Assembly (NCBI GenBank): GCA_019118365.1
Contig: DWZA01000088.1
Coordinates: forward strand, 1-64,000
Reading direction: 5' to 3'
DNA length: 64,000 bases
Source: Candidatus Lachnoclostridium stercoravium
Lineage (GTDB): Bacteria; Bacillota; Clostridia; Lachnospirales; Lachnospiraceae
Shown here: one piece after another, positions 1 to 10,812 of the stretch
Position numbering within the stretch: position 1 is the stretch's first letter
How the letters are laid out: each line of letters starts with the position of its first letter
Program-made: the position numbers and the translations under genes
The notes under the pieces: generated by a model
Databases searched by the model: none
What the model was told of the DNA's origin: nothing
What the model saw: only the letters and a program-made list of their open reading frames with translations

Positions 1-3000
1 GGTCAGCGTGTAGGTCAGGGTCGAACCCTTGTCAACAACGATGGCTCCTGAAGCGCCCTCCTGGGATACTTCTTTGGATACATTGATCGTAGGAACCTTC
101 GGAGGCTGTACCGCTGCTGCAGTATCAACATCTTGTCGTTCTGAAGCATCTGCTGTAACTTCTCCTTTATTATCATACCGATCAAAGGTCATTACTGCAT
201 TTGCATCATTTCTTATGGAAACTACCTGTTCCGGCTCATCGCCTGTCACCGGATCCGGGTCATACTCCTGCCTGTAAACTGCAAAGTCTGCCTGAAGCGT
301 GCCCGGCTCAAAGTCATGACCCAGACTATACTTTCCTTCAGAAGCTTCTCTAAGATTTGCATCCCAGTATTTTACAGTAAAGCTCTTCACTTTCTCCTGC
401 GTATACTGTGGAACGTCGATCTCCCAGTACCCGTCGGTTCCGGCAGCTTCGCTTACTTCTGCCGTTATCACATCAATAGGTTCGCTTCCGCCAAAGCCGA
501 TAAGAGAAACTTGTGCCGTTATCTCAGACGGACTTGCCACATCGTATTCTTTGCCAGTCTCCTCGTCGAGGATCCAGGCATTATCTGCAGATGGAACCGG
601 AATACGGATCTTCTGAACAGAATACTTCTCATGGCTGTAAGTACCATCTAAGTCCGTGTTGTTTTCTCCTATCATCGTAAGTCCGGTATCTTCAAAGATA
701 AAGGACTTAAGAGGAAGAGTATTGGTAACCTTCAGAGCAATATCAAAGGACAGTGTCTGCTCATCCGTCCACCACAGGCTCTCCAGCGGTTCATCGTTCT
801 GAACTTCCTTATCGATCTCCAGAGTCTCCTCTGTCTTCAGATTCTTAAATACATACCGATAATTGTTCTCTTCGTTTGGTACAGTGATCGTTCTCTCCCA
901 GATGACCCTGGAATCATTCTTCACGATCGCATAACCGCCTGTCAGAGCTTCTGTCTCTTTGATATAGTATGTACCGTCTTTTAATGATACTTCCGTAGTG
1001 GTCTGACGGTTTCCATCATCATCGTGTGTATAATTTGTTCCTGTCTCAACCGTTTTAATCGGCTCCTTGCTGACCGTTCCATCTATAACTTCATAGATCT
1101 CAAATCTCGCTCTCGGCCAAGAATCTGCAGGATCGTCTTCCACCGCCTGTTTTACGAGGGTGATCTTCTGCGGCGGCTTATTGAAAGCTGCAAAACGATA
1201 CTCTTGTCCTCTGCTCATAAGAGTCTCGCCATCGCCTAAGACGAACAGTGTTTTTTCTTCTGTTTCGTCATCGTCCTCGCTGTCTCTGGTCTGAGCGTAT
1301 TCGATCTTTTCTAATGCGTCTCCTGTAGGCTCACCATCAGAATCTGTCATGTAAACAGATTCCAGTTCATAAGCCTCATAGTCGCCGGATGTAAGCTCAT
1401 GCTCATAGATCGCGTATTCCAGGCCTTCAATCGGAAGATTCTTCCAGAACACATGGCCATCGCCATTTACCTCTCCTGTTGCCGGTTCAATGGTAATGCC
1501 TTCGCCTGCGGAAACCTTCGTCCATGGCTCTCCACTGCCGATTTTCCGGACATAGAGATCAAACGTGGCGTCTTTGTTCATGGTCTGGTTAGACGGTTCG
1601 CCATACTCCGGATCTCCAAAGATCGCTTCATAGGTATCCTGGTACTTGGTCAGATTGATATCAATACCTGGTACGTTTTCAAAGGTAAGGCTCTCTTTAT
1701 ATGCAGGACTGCTATAGCTTACCCTCTGACCAGGGCTTACCTCGATCTCATGTACGGCATCGTTCAGCACATAATAGGACGGAGCCTTTGTCTCCTGGAT
1801 ATAGAAGGTCTGAGTTTCGTTATCTGTCAGATCATCCAGCCATACGTTAAAGACTGCGACACCGTTTTCATCTGTAGTTCCTGTAGCAACCGGATTTCCA
1901 ACTGGCTGTCCGGTTGTGCTATCTACCGATTTGTATACGGCAAATTCTGCGCCTGCCAGCCCCTCAGTCGGGTTGTTACTGTTGACCTTTTGAATCTCGA
2001 TCTGAGCCATGCCGATCTTGTTGGTCACGCTGATGGAAACGTCATTCTTATTTCGGAAGAAATCTCCTACATCGATCTGGATCAGTTTCTCATCGTCTTC
2101 TCCAGGAAGCTTTAATTCTTCTGTTATTCCATCGCTTGTCGCATTAGCGGAAAGAAGGAACCAGTTTTCGCCAGAATGGCTGTTAAAGGTCAAGTCTTCT
2201 TTCAGATAATAATGTACGCTGTCATCTGTCGGAAGCTGCGCCAGTTCGTCAGAAAGTTCTTTTAATGCGGTTGATACATTTTCTTCTGTAAAGTCGCTAG
2301 GTATAAATTCAACTTTCGCGCCTGTGATTGTAGCGCTCGCTGCACTCGCTCCCTGATAGATCTCAAAGGTGATCTTATCCGGCAGATAGTCTTTCTTTTG
2401 CTCATCTGTCAGGTCAAGTTCACCAAAATCGGTAAGTTTGTTCGCCTTTACGAGAACTTCTTCCTTATTTGTCATGGAAGCTGGTGTAAACTCTACATAA
2501 TTGTATTCGCCGCCCTCTGTCTCTGCCGCCATGTCGCCGGTTACTGCCACGTAGATCGGTGTCGCATCAAGCGTATATCCTTCCGGAGCAGCAGTTTCTA
2601 CAATCTTGTACCAACCTGGGGTAAGGTTTTTAGCTGTAGCCTCTCCATTAGCATCAGTTGTAAATGTGCTGACATTGCTATAAGCAAGTCCACTTAACTC
2701 ACTTTCTGACACCTGTTTCAGCTCGTCAATGCTCTTTAACTGAACCTTTCCATCTCCTGTTTTCGTAAAATCAGTCTCTCTGAACTTTGCAAAGGAGTAA
2801 GAGAAGGTTGCGCCTTCAAGCGGATCTTCTGTCTCCGCATCCGTCTTAGTCAGCTGAAGGCCGCCGGTACGCGGATTGGAGAAGGTCAGACTTGAAAGTG
2901 TCAGTCCATTCGTATTGTCTGCGGAAAGAGCGCCTTCAATTTTCTGTAAAGTAAAGATGTTTTCTCCAGCTGATACTCTCTCATAGCCAAGAGTGATCGT

Positions 3001-6000
3001 TCTTTCTGGGGTGTAATAGTCCTCAAAATACTCGCTGGTCACATCGGTGTTGGTAGTACTGGACTCTGTCAGCGTGTAGGTTCCTGGCTGAAGGTTCGTA
3101 AAGCGTACTGTAGTATTACCATCGTCAGTTATCGAAGCAGCATGAGTGTTATTCGCGCCTGTTCCTGTTAAAGTAAAGCTTACTCCTTCAAGAGAAACTT
3201 CGTCCGCATCTTCAAAAGCTGTCTTTGTCACTTCCAGATCCACAAGAGCCGGATTGAACAGGTATACATCTGCTCCCTGAGATCCTACGGTAAAGTACTT
3301 ATACGGCGCGTCTGCTAATGTACCGCCCGGATACATATTGTAGTAACCAGTTTTGCTGGTTTTCTCAGCAATACGGTAATCGCCCTGGGCAAGACCTAAC
3401 TCGAAGGTATAGCTTCCCCCGTCTTGGATCGTAAAGTATCCTGCCTCTGCCTGACTCTGCCCAACATCGTAGACGTAGTTTTCCCACTGTCCAGTCTCTT
3501 CATTAAGTCTCTGAAGGAGGAACCTAATGTCTGAAAGTGTTTCTGCGCCTGGAAGAGTTCCGTCGTCCAGCATTTCTTTCAGGATCACATCAGCACTGAC
3601 TTCTGACTGGGCTTCCAGCGCATCCAGAACTTCTGACGTTGCCTGATAACCATACTTATGGATAGTCACCGGATACCGGTTTCTAAGGCGGTTAATAAGT
3701 CTTTCTCCGTCGCCATCCTCTGTCCAATAATACTGTTCATTGTAGATAAAGCCACTCTCTGGATCTATCTCACTTACAGCCTTGAATTCCAAGGTAACGT
3801 CATATGCAGACTGAGCCATCTCTACTTTCTGAGGAGCATATGTCTCTACCAGCTGGCATTCCAGCGCATATTCCCCATCTGACGTTTGCGTAAACAGACC
3901 TTCGGCTGTTTCCTTGGCAATTTCCGGATCCATACCTTCTTCGTTAATCAGATACTCTGTAATATCGTCAGTCAAAGACTCCTTTTCAAAGTAGCCGCTC
4001 ATTGCGGAGGCTGTCGGATCTTCCGCTCCTGCTTCATTTTCAAGGCCGGTGATCAATTCACTGAGGACAAAATCATAGTCCTTCAATTTCAGTTCGAACC
4101 TTACGTTTCCTAAAGGTGTGTATGAAATATTTCCATCCTCATCTTTCGTTTCCAGCCATTTATTCAGCTTCAAAGCAGAATAATACTGGTTGCCTGGACC
4201 TGTCAGCTTATAGTTTTCAATCTCTATTTCATTTGTCTCGCCCTGATAAGGATAAATCTGGCAGCCGTCATGCGGAATATCCTCCACAGACGACTCTGGA
4301 AGGAATGCAAATTTATCTTGTCCTGGAACGATCATGTAGCCGCCGATCGGTTCTCTGGTTTCTACCAGCCAGTATATTTTTGTAGAATCTGTGAGGATCT
4401 CTGTCCTTAGTTGCCCGTCAATAGGTTCTCCACTCTCATCCAAAAGCGTACCGCTTTCGTATGTTCCTACATGTTCAAGTGCAGCTGGATCCTCTGGGAA
4501 GCTTATCGTTTTCCAGTTTCCGTTTTCATCCTGGAAATCTGAAACATCCTGAGCATAAAGTTCAAATCTCGCCCCATTCGGATGCCGGATTGGATGATCT
4601 TCTGGATATTCATCCAAAGGTATTGACGATTTTTCATAATATGTAACAGTTCCATCCTCATTTACTACTGAAAAATGATCTGGATTGTCTGGCTCATAAT
4701 CTTCCTCTTCTATAACTGTTGCATAAGTGTTAGAAACTTTATCAATCTCGAACTGGAACCACCCCTTAGTGTTCACCATATCGTCCAAGATGTACGAATA
4801 GTCTCTTGCCTCTCTTTCGTCATTTGTAATATCAGCTTCTGTGAACTTCTGATAATAGTATTTACCTTCAAAGACGTCCTGAGGAACTGGTGTCCATCCT
4901 TTTAATGCAGTCTTTGCATCTTCCAATGTGTGTGATCCCAGCTCTTCGTCTATTAATGGGTCTCCTTCCATGGAATATGCTTCGTCTGGTGAAAATACCG
5001 GCTGATAGACCTCTGCGATATAGTATGTCTCATCCACGTAAAGTCCTTCAAAGGTTACCTGCGCCAGATCTCTGGACGTTGTTTTTACAATCGGATTTCC
5101 CGTTGCATCCAGGACTGGGACAACATTTCCTTCTTCATTTACATGAAGGAGCGCCAAATGTATGCCGGAAAGCTCATAGTAACTGTCGTAGAAATTATCT
5201 TCCCACAAGTCTTTGCCATACTTTCTTACCGTCAGGCTGATCAGAGGATTATCGTAAAATGCAATCTGGCCTGTCTGCCCTAAGCTGTCTGTACCAGTTG
5301 TTATCATTCCGTCTTTGCTGAGTGTAAATTCGAAGGTATTGTCATCTACATCGAAGCCTGCCGGAGCTTTTGCCTCTACAATCCGGTAGCGGATCAGCTG
5401 ACCATTTTCATCATAGATCGGAACATTATCAAAGATAAGCGTTCCATTGGCCGCTGTAATATTCGTTTTTCCAGATACATTCGTCCAGGTTCCTACGCCT
5501 TCATTTTCTGTCCACTGCTGTAAGGTAAACTGTGCTCCGCCCTGAAGAACATCGTTTCCAGAACTGTCTGACCATGCATGGAACTTCTTCAGACTTACTG
5601 CGCCTTCATTCTTATAGTTCCCGATCGTTGCAGTCGTTACAGTAGTCGTATAGTCTTTTCCCGGATCGGTCAAGTCAACCTTCCAGTATGTATTTCCGTC
5701 AATCTTTACAAGCTCTAAGTTATCTCCTGATGCCTCCAGCGTAGGATCATTCTCTTTATAGAGATCCGGATTTACAGTTCTGTCGTCATAGTTCCAGCGT
5801 TCTTTCAGGTAGTAAGTTCCCTCATTCAGAGAGATCTCGCTGCCTCCGGATGAGATCGTATCAAGCCAGTAATATATGCTGTCTTCTACAGTAATCGACG
5901 CTGATACATCCTCTGGCTTGTCAGCTGCCGCTGCCGTACCTGGTCCATAGATATCAAAGACAACTCCATCTTTTGTTTCAGAAGAAACAGTCCCTAATCC

Positions 6001-9000
6001 GGACCACTCGCCCTTGGAATAAACCTTCTTTTCCAGTTTCAGCTCTGGCATAGGATTATTTTCAAAGGTGATCTTGTTTCCTGTAGGATTTCCGTTATCA
6101 CCAAGAGCAAACTCAGTTGTTTTATCTGCTTTTGTCTCTGGTGTGATCTGAGCCTTCGTCAGATCGACCTCAATATAGTCTTTTCCACCAGATCCGGCAT
6201 ATGGATAATATCCTGCAGGAGTCGTTGTTTCCTTTACAGCATATTTCTTTCCTACCTCCAGCATAACTGCGCTCTGGTGGTTTCCATCTACCGGCGTAGC
6301 AGTAGCATTTATTGGAGTGTCTGAAATAGCCTGATCTGTAATTTCGTAGATCTGGAACTTTGCACCGCCAATTGTAGTGTCCCTCATTCCATCGATCTTT
6401 GCGATCCACAGTGGGAACTCCTGACTCTGGTTTGTCGCGTATGCTGTAGTAGCAGTTGCTTCCAGATAGGAATTTGCCTCAAACGGTCCGACTAAACGGA
6501 CTGTATCTGGTGTACCATCGTTATTTACGTCAATAGACGCATTTACAACAGTCTTATTTACGTCTGCAGCTGAATCTCCGCCAAAAAGGAGAGTTCCTTC
6601 CGCCGCCCCTGATTCATACCAGTAATATTTGATCGGATCTCCATTTGTATCATACATATCCAGACCGATCACGGAGATTGCGCCGCTTCCATTTGTGATC
6701 CATTCGCCGACTGATGTTCCATCAGCGCCAGTTACATATACTCTTTCATAAGTCCCTGTACCGTCTTCCCTGTATAACCAGAATGTTTTTCCCTTTGACA
6801 GCGGAGAAGAAGGCGCCCCTGTAGAACTGTCAAAGGATCTGTCACTCTTTACCAGCTTCAGCTGTCCCTGAGGAATGTTGCGGACAGTTATGAATATATC
6901 ACTGTCTTTTCCACCGTCGTTCTTAGAATAACCTGTAGTAGTTACCGTTCTGGTTGTTTTATCGTAATCCTGGAAATTCTCAACAGTTTTAGATTCATAT
7001 CCTTCCGGAACCTTTTCTACTGCGCGGTATTGCCACGTGCCTGTAATTTCACCGTTAGAATCTAATTGATACCGTTCTACATTTTTAACGATCTCGCCGT
7101 TTCCATCCAACGAGAATGTACTTGCACCTGATAAAGATACGGCCGTCCAGGCTGTGTCTTGTTCCGTCGCCAATTTTCTTTCTATTGTAAATGCATTATT
7201 AAAATCAGCAATAGAATCTTTATAATCAGAGATCGGTACAACCTTTTCTGTTCCATCCTTGACGACTTGCACCTGTTTCTGGATAGTCAGCGTTACCTCA
7301 TTCTTCTCATTTACCACAACGCCCTCGTTATTCACCGGCGTCATTTTATTTTCCTGAACGGTAACCAGTCTTTCTTCGTTATCCAGAACATAGCCGCTTG
7401 GAGCCTTCAGCTCTTTGATGACATAGCTCGTACCTGCAGTCAGCGGATAGAACTCGACCAGACCGTTTTCATCTGAAACCGCTGTAGTAATCGGCTCTCC
7501 TTCGGTACTACTGCCGCTTTCCCAGATACCAAATTCTGCGCCGGAAAGGAGCTTGCCGTCATCTCCCTGTTTTTTAAAATAGATGCCGCCGATGCCCTCT
7601 GTTGGATTGACAAACGTCGCTTCTTCCGGATCTTCGGGATCTGCGTTTGGTTCCACAGTTACATCTTCTGTAGCTTCATCTGGCAGTTTTGTATCATCAG
7701 GCACATCTATTTCTGTGATCCGGTACTCGCCAGGCTCTACCCAGATGGTGATCGTACCGTTTGTTCCTGTTACAGGTTTGCCGCCATCAGATACATCTAA
7801 AGATGGATTGATCCATGGTTCGCCATTCATAAGTGGGTTGTAAACCTTATTGCCATCTCCATCGGTTATCTCAATATATGCATTATTATAAATGCTGTAT
7901 GAGCCGTCCACATTCTTTCGCTGAATCTGGAACTTTGCATAGCCTCCGAATTCCTGGCCCCATTCTTCATCGTAGGGCACGTTTATATATTCGTTATTCA
8001 TGCTCTGCGGGATCTGGATCATCTTCGTAATGTTGATCGGCCCTACATCCTTGATAAACAGGACGCCCGTATCTGCCTCTGCGCTGGAGCTTTCCTCCTG
8101 ACCTCCTAATAATGTATATCGGAGTTCAGCTGTATTCTCGATCGGGAATTTTCCGTCATTTTGCGCCGCTTCATCCCAGAAGTTTACTACATAAGGATCA
8201 TATTCGTAATATGCTTCTACCTGGTAACTGGTGTAATAAGGAGCTTCATCTGCAACCTCGAATGCATTTTCTCCCTTATATCCCTGGGTATTGTAGGCAT
8301 CCTCTCCGCTGATAGTAAGAGCGCTTCCGGTTCCTGGGATCGGATTTTCTGTATCCGCCGCGCTGTTTACAATCTTGTAAGCAACCAGCTCTACCGGTAC
8401 GTCTTCACCGTCTTTTTTCACTGTAGAAGACATGGTGTCAGTGATCGCAAAGCTATCAAAAGGAACACGTCCCGTTCCCTGATAAGCCGCGTCTCCAGGC
8501 GCTGCAAGACTCACTTCACCTTCGGCCGTCGTTCCAGAGACAAGCCCTACATTGATCTGGTAGGTCAGCTTGATCAGATCCTGTCCATCTTCTTCTACAA
8601 TGTCATATACAGAACCATCCGACTGGGTGATCAGTTCCTTCGTGATTCCCCACTGGTCGTCTGTAGTAGTCGTATAAGAATATGTATTGCCGCTTACTTC
8701 AGAACGGATCGTATAAAACTCTTTATATCCTTCCGGGTTTCCTTTTCCGACTTTGTCTAGGATATCAACAGTTCCTTCGATCTTACAGTCTCCCACCTCA
8801 AAAGTAAGAGTGTCTCCGATTCCTTCAGAACCATTGCCATCCACATAACCGCTTATGGTGAAGCTTCGGTTTGCCGACAGATTCGTAATATCCGCGCAGT
8901 GGATCACATGAAGATTGTAATCCCCATCTGGAATCATATCCTTACTGCTGTCATAAGACCCGTTTGCATTGTTGAAATCTCTCAGGATAATATCCTTCGG

Positions 9001-10812
9001 CAGACGCAGGCTGAGCGTTACATCTCTGATCGTATCATAGATGGTATCTGAACTTACGCCTACCTCTGATCCAAATACCGGAGCCGGCATTGGAGTCAGG
9101 TTGATGGTAAAGGTCAGGCCTTCGCCGCGTTTGATCTCGCCGCTGGCGCCGCTTTCATTGGAAACGGAAACACCTGCATCCAGAATCTCATAATTGCCAT
9201 CCGGGTTATTTACGAAGATGGAATCCGCATACTCATATACATCCGAGATCGCCTCGCCCGTCCTTGCGGACAGCACGGTGATCCCGCCGCTGGCGGTCAG
9301 GTTATATCCGATCACCTGAGTCTTCTTTGCTCTGGAGAACATTCTCTTCGCAAGGGAGCTCTTCGTCGCTTCTTCCATAGTCATGATCTGGCTGTCGTCG
9401 GAAGCTTTTTCTCCCAGCAGGGCCAGGATGTCGTCTTCTGTCAGTTCTTCCGGATCAGATACCGGTTCGATAGACATCTCGTTTAAGATCTCTTCGTCTT
9501 CGCCGTCAGACATAACAACGCCTGTATAGCGGAAGAAATCTGTCAGTCCGTCTTCGTCGTCGTCCTGAACGTCTTCATCCAGGATCTCCTCGTCGATGAT
9601 CTCTTCATCCTCATCCAGGATCTCCTCGTCAACGATTTCTTCGTCAGGAATCTCTTCATCCTCATCCAGGATCTCTTCGTCGATGATCTCCCCGTCGCCA
9701 GGAGCGGCTACGATCGGAGCCTCGTGTCTGGTGATCCGGATCTGTCCCACAGTCAGCGTCTCCTCGTCGGAAGCTTCTTCCTCTGCTGCTTCCTCAGAAA
9801 CTTCTTCTGCTTCTTCCTCTTCTTCATCCTGGAGAGCTTCGGAATCTTCTGTTACCGTCTCTTCCTGGCTGCTGTCTTCTTCTGTTATCCCGCCTGTGGG
9901 ATCAGACTGTTCTTCGTCTTCGATTTCTGTATCTTCTTCCGCTGCTGTTTCACTGTCCGCAGCGATATCTTCGGATACTTCTTCATCAGAAACAGCTCCG
10001 TCTTCAGAGATCTGGTCTTCCGACTCTTCTTCCAAACCAGTTTCTTCCTCTGCTGCGCTCTCTCCTGTGACAGTATCCGCTGCGTCGGAAGTTTCTCCGC
10101 CCGGCGTTTCTGTTACATCGGCTGCAGTATCAGCGGTATCAGCTGCATCTTCTGTGACTTCATCCGACGGTTCTGTATCTACCACCACGTCTGGAACGAT
10201 CACTTCCGTATCATCCGAAGCGCCGTCGTATACCAGACCGTTTGCCGGAACGGTCACTGTCTCTTCCTCTTCCGTCTCGTCGATCTCATAATCCACGTCG
10301 TAGCGGCTTACATTAGCTTCCACCACGTCGATCTCGTCTCCTGTGATCTGTACCAGGAATTCATAGTCGTGATCAAAATCCGCATTGACCACGATCACGT
10401 CGATCCTTTCCGGAAGTTTAGCGTTATCTTCGCTTTTATCTACAGAGATCAGGTACATGCAGGAACTGTTCTCTCCTCCCAGTCTTTCCTGCCTTACCAG
10501 CACTCTTCCGTCCATAGCTTCACGGAGCGTGCGGTAAACGCCTTCCCTGGCATCTCCGGTAAATGGGATCAGATCCTTTTTCAAGGCATCCGCTCCGTTC
10601 TTTCCCCGTCTTATGGCAGATCCGATATCGTCTTCCTCGATCTGCAGGAGGATCTTTCCGTCTACGTATTCAGTCTCTGAGGGCGTCTCAGAGGGCGTAG
10701 CTCTGTCTGCCAGAGCTGCGAACGAGGTCAGCGTCTGTCCCTGGAGGATCTGTCCGACCAGCATCGTTACGACCAGAAATCCTGCGATCTTTCTTCTGAA
10801 CTCTCTCAACAT
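1..10812 (-). CDS. Giant SpaA/Cna_B-repeat cell-surface adhesin (partial; C-terminus beyond window edge)
   Basis: Reverse-strand translation from ATG at 10812 (MLREFRRKIAGFLVVTMLVGQILQGQTLTSFAALADRATPSE...) stays open for 3604 codons to position 1. Signal-peptide-like N-terminus, acidic D/E/S/T-rich segment, then many SpaA/Cna_B-like motifs (e.g. GLAGAEFAVYK...TDENGVAVFNVWL...YYIQETKAPSYYVLND; TPGWYKIVETAAPEGYTLD; LSGAEFGIWES...YVIKELKAPSGYVLDN). Confidence 0.93.
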   Translation of the reverse strand, partial: MLREFRRKIAGFLVVTMLVGQILQGQTLTSFAALADRATPSETPSETEYVDGKILLQIEEDDIGSAIRRGKNGADALKKDLIPFTGDAREGVYRTLREAMDGRVLVRQERLGGENSSCMYLISVDKSEDNAKLPERIDVIVVNADFDHDYEFLVQITGDEIDVVEANVSRYDVDYEIDETEEEETVTVPANGLVYDGASDDTEVIVPDVVVDTEPSDEVTEDAADTADTAADVTETPGGETSDAADTVTGESAAEEETGLEEESEDQISEDGAVSDEEVSEDIAADSETAAEEDTEIEDEEQSDPTGGITEEDSSQEETVTEDSEALQDEEEEEAEEVSEEAAEEEASDEETLTVGQIRITRHEAPIVAAPGDGEIIDEEILDEDEEIPDEEIVDEEILDEDEEIIDEEILDEDVQDDDEDGLTDFFRYTGVVMSDGEDEEILNEMSIEPVSDPEELTEDDILALLGEKASDDSQIMTMEEATKSSLAKRMFSRAKKTQVIGYNLTASGGITVLSARTGEAISDVYEYADSIFVNNPDGNYEILDAGVSVSNESGASGEIKRGEGLTFTINLTPMPAPVFGSEVGVSSDTIYDTIRDVTLSLRLPKDIILRDFNNANGSYDSSKDMIPDGDYNLHVIHCADITNLSANRSFTISGYVDGNGSEGIGDTLTFEVGDCKIEGTVDILDKVGKGNPEGYKEFYTIRSEVSGNTYSYTTTTDDQWGITKELITQSDGSVYDIVEEDGQDLIKLTYQINVGLVSGTTAEGEVSLAAPGDAAYQGTGRVPFDSFAITDTMSSTVKKDGEDVPVELVAYKIVNSAADTENPIPGTGSALTISGEDAYNTQGYKGENAFEVADEAPYYTSYQVEAYYEYDPYVVNFWDEAAQNDGKFPIENTAELRYTLLGGQEESSSAEADTGVLFIKDVGPINITKMIQIPQSMNNEYINVPYDEEWGQEFGGYAKFQIQRKNVDGSYSIYNNAYIEITDGDGNKVYNPLMNGEPWINPSLDVSDGGKPVTGTNGTITIWVEPGEYRITEIDVPDDTKLPDEATEDVTVEPNADPEDPEEATFVNPTEGIGGIYFKKQGDDGKLLSGAEFGIWESGSSTEGEPITTAVSDENGLVEFYPLTAGTSYVIKELKAPSGYVLDNEERLVTVQENKMTPVNNEGVVVNEKNEVTLTIQKQVQVVKDGTEKVVPISDYKDSIADFNNAFTIERKLATEQDTAWTAVSLSGASTFSLDGNGEIVKNVERYQLDSNGEITGTWQYRAVEKVPEGYESKTVENFQDYDKTTRTVTTTGYSKNDGGKDSDIFITVRNIPQGQLKLVKSDRSFDSSTGAPSSPLSKGKTFWLYREDGTGTYERVYVTGADGTSVGEWITNGSGAISVIGLDMYDTNGDPIKYYWYESGAAEGTLLFGGDSAADVNKTVVNASIDVNNDGTPDTVRLVGPFEANSYLEATATTAYATNQSQEFPLWIAKIDGMRDTTIGGAKFQIYEITDQAISDTPINATATPVDGNHQSAVMLEVGKKYAVKETTTPAGYYPYAGSGGKDYIEVDLTKAQITPETKADKTTEFALGDNGNPTGNKITFENNPMPELKLEKKVYSKGEWSGLGTVSSETKDGVVFDIYGPGTAAAADKPEDVSASITVEDSIYYWLDTISSGGSEISLNEGTYYLKERWNYDDRTVNPDLYKENDPTLEASGDNLELVKIDGNTYWKVDLTDPGKDYTTTVTTATIGNYKNEGAVSLKKFHAWSDSSGNDVLQGGAQFTLQQWTENEGVGTWTNVSGKTNITAANGTLIFDNVPIYDENGQLIRYRIVEAKAPAGFDVDDNTFEFTLSKDGMITTGTDSLGQTGQIAFYDNPLISLTVRKYGKDLWEDNFYDSYYELSGIHLALLHVNEEGNVVPVLDATGNPIVKTTSRDLAQVTFEGLYVDETYYIAEVYQPVFSPDEAYSMEGDPLIDEELGSHTLEDAKTALKGWTPVPQDVFEGKYYYQKFTEADITNDEREARDYSYILDDMVNTKGWFQFEIDKVSNTYATVIEEEDYEPDNPDHFSVVNEDGTVTYYEKSSIPLDEYPEDHPIRHPNGARFELYAQDVSDFQDENGNWKTISFPEDPAALEHVGTYESGTLLDESGEPIDGQLRTEILTDSTKIYWLVETREPIGGYMIVPGQDKFAFLPESSVEDIPHDGCQIYPYQGETNEIEIENYKLTGPGNQYYSALKLNKWLETKDEDGNISYTPLGNVRFELKLKDYDFVLSELITGLENEAGAEDPTASAMSGYFEKESLTDDITEYLINEEGMDPEIAKETAEGLFTQTSDGEYALECQLVETYAPQKVEMAQSAYDVTLEFKAVSEIDPESGFIYNEQYYWTEDGDGERLINRLRNRYPVTIHKYGYQATSEVLDALEAQSEVSADVILKEMLDDGTLPGAETLSDIRFLLQRLNEETGQWENYVYDVGQSQAEAGYFTIQDGGSYTFELGLAQGDYRIAEKTSKTGYYNMYPGGTLADAPYKYFTVGSQGADVYLFNPALVDLEVTKTAFEDADEVSLEGVSFTLTGTGANNTHAASITDDGNTTVRFTNLQPGTYTLTESSTTNTDVTSEYFEDYYTPERTITLGYERVSAGENIFTLQKIEGALSADNTNGLTLSSLTFSNPRTGGLQLTKTDAETEDPLEGATFSYSFAKFRETDFTKTGDGKVQLKSIDELKQVSESELSGLAYSNVSTFTTDANGEATAKNLTPGWYKIVETAAPEGYTLDATPIYVAVTGDMAAETEGGEYNYVEFTPASMTNKEEVLVKANKLTDFGELDLTDEQKKDYLPDKITFEIYQGASAASATITGAKVEFIPSDFTEENVSTALKELSDELAQLPTDDSVHYYLKEDLTFNSHSGENWFLLSANATSDGITEELKLPGEDDEKLIQIDVGDFFRNKNDVSISVTNKIGMAQIEIQKVNSNNPTEGLAGAEFAVYKSVDSTTGQPVGNPVATGTTDENGVAVFNVWLDDLTDNETQTFYIQETKAPSYYVLNDAVHEIEVSPGQRVSYSSPAYKESLTFENVPGIDINLTKYQDTYEAIFGDPEYGEPSNQTMNKDATFDLYVRKIGSGEPWTKVSAGEGITIEPATGEVNGDGHVFWKNLPIEGLEYAIYEHELTSGDYEAYELESVYMTDSDGEPTGDALEKIEYAQTRDSEDDDETEEKTLFVLGDGETLMSRGQEYRFAAFNKPPQKITLVKQAVEDDPADSWPRARFEIYEVIDGTVSKEPIKTVETGTNYTHDDDGNRQTTTEVSLKDGTYYIKETEALTGGYAIVKNDSRVIWERTITVPNEENNYRYVFKNLKTEETLEIDKEVQNDEPLESLWWTDEQTLSFDIALKVTNTLPLKSFIFEDTGLTMIGENNTDLDGTYSHEKYSVQKIRIPVPSADNAWILDEETGKEYDVASPSEITAQVSLIGFGGSEPIDVITAEVSEAAGTDGYWEIDVPQYTQEKVKSFTVKYWDANLREASEGKYSLGHDFEPGTLQADFAVYRQEYDPDPVTGDEPEQVVSIRNDANAVMTFDRYDNKGEVTADASERQDVDTAAAVQPPKVPTINVSKEVSQEGASGAIVVDKGSTLTYTLT

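Noticed and set aside
9596-10680. Plus-strand Ser-rich (231 aa) and Phe/Cys-rich (318 aa) ORFs
   Set aside because: Antisense to the acidic repeat region of the adhesin; Ser-rich composition is the reverse complement of Asp/Glu codons.
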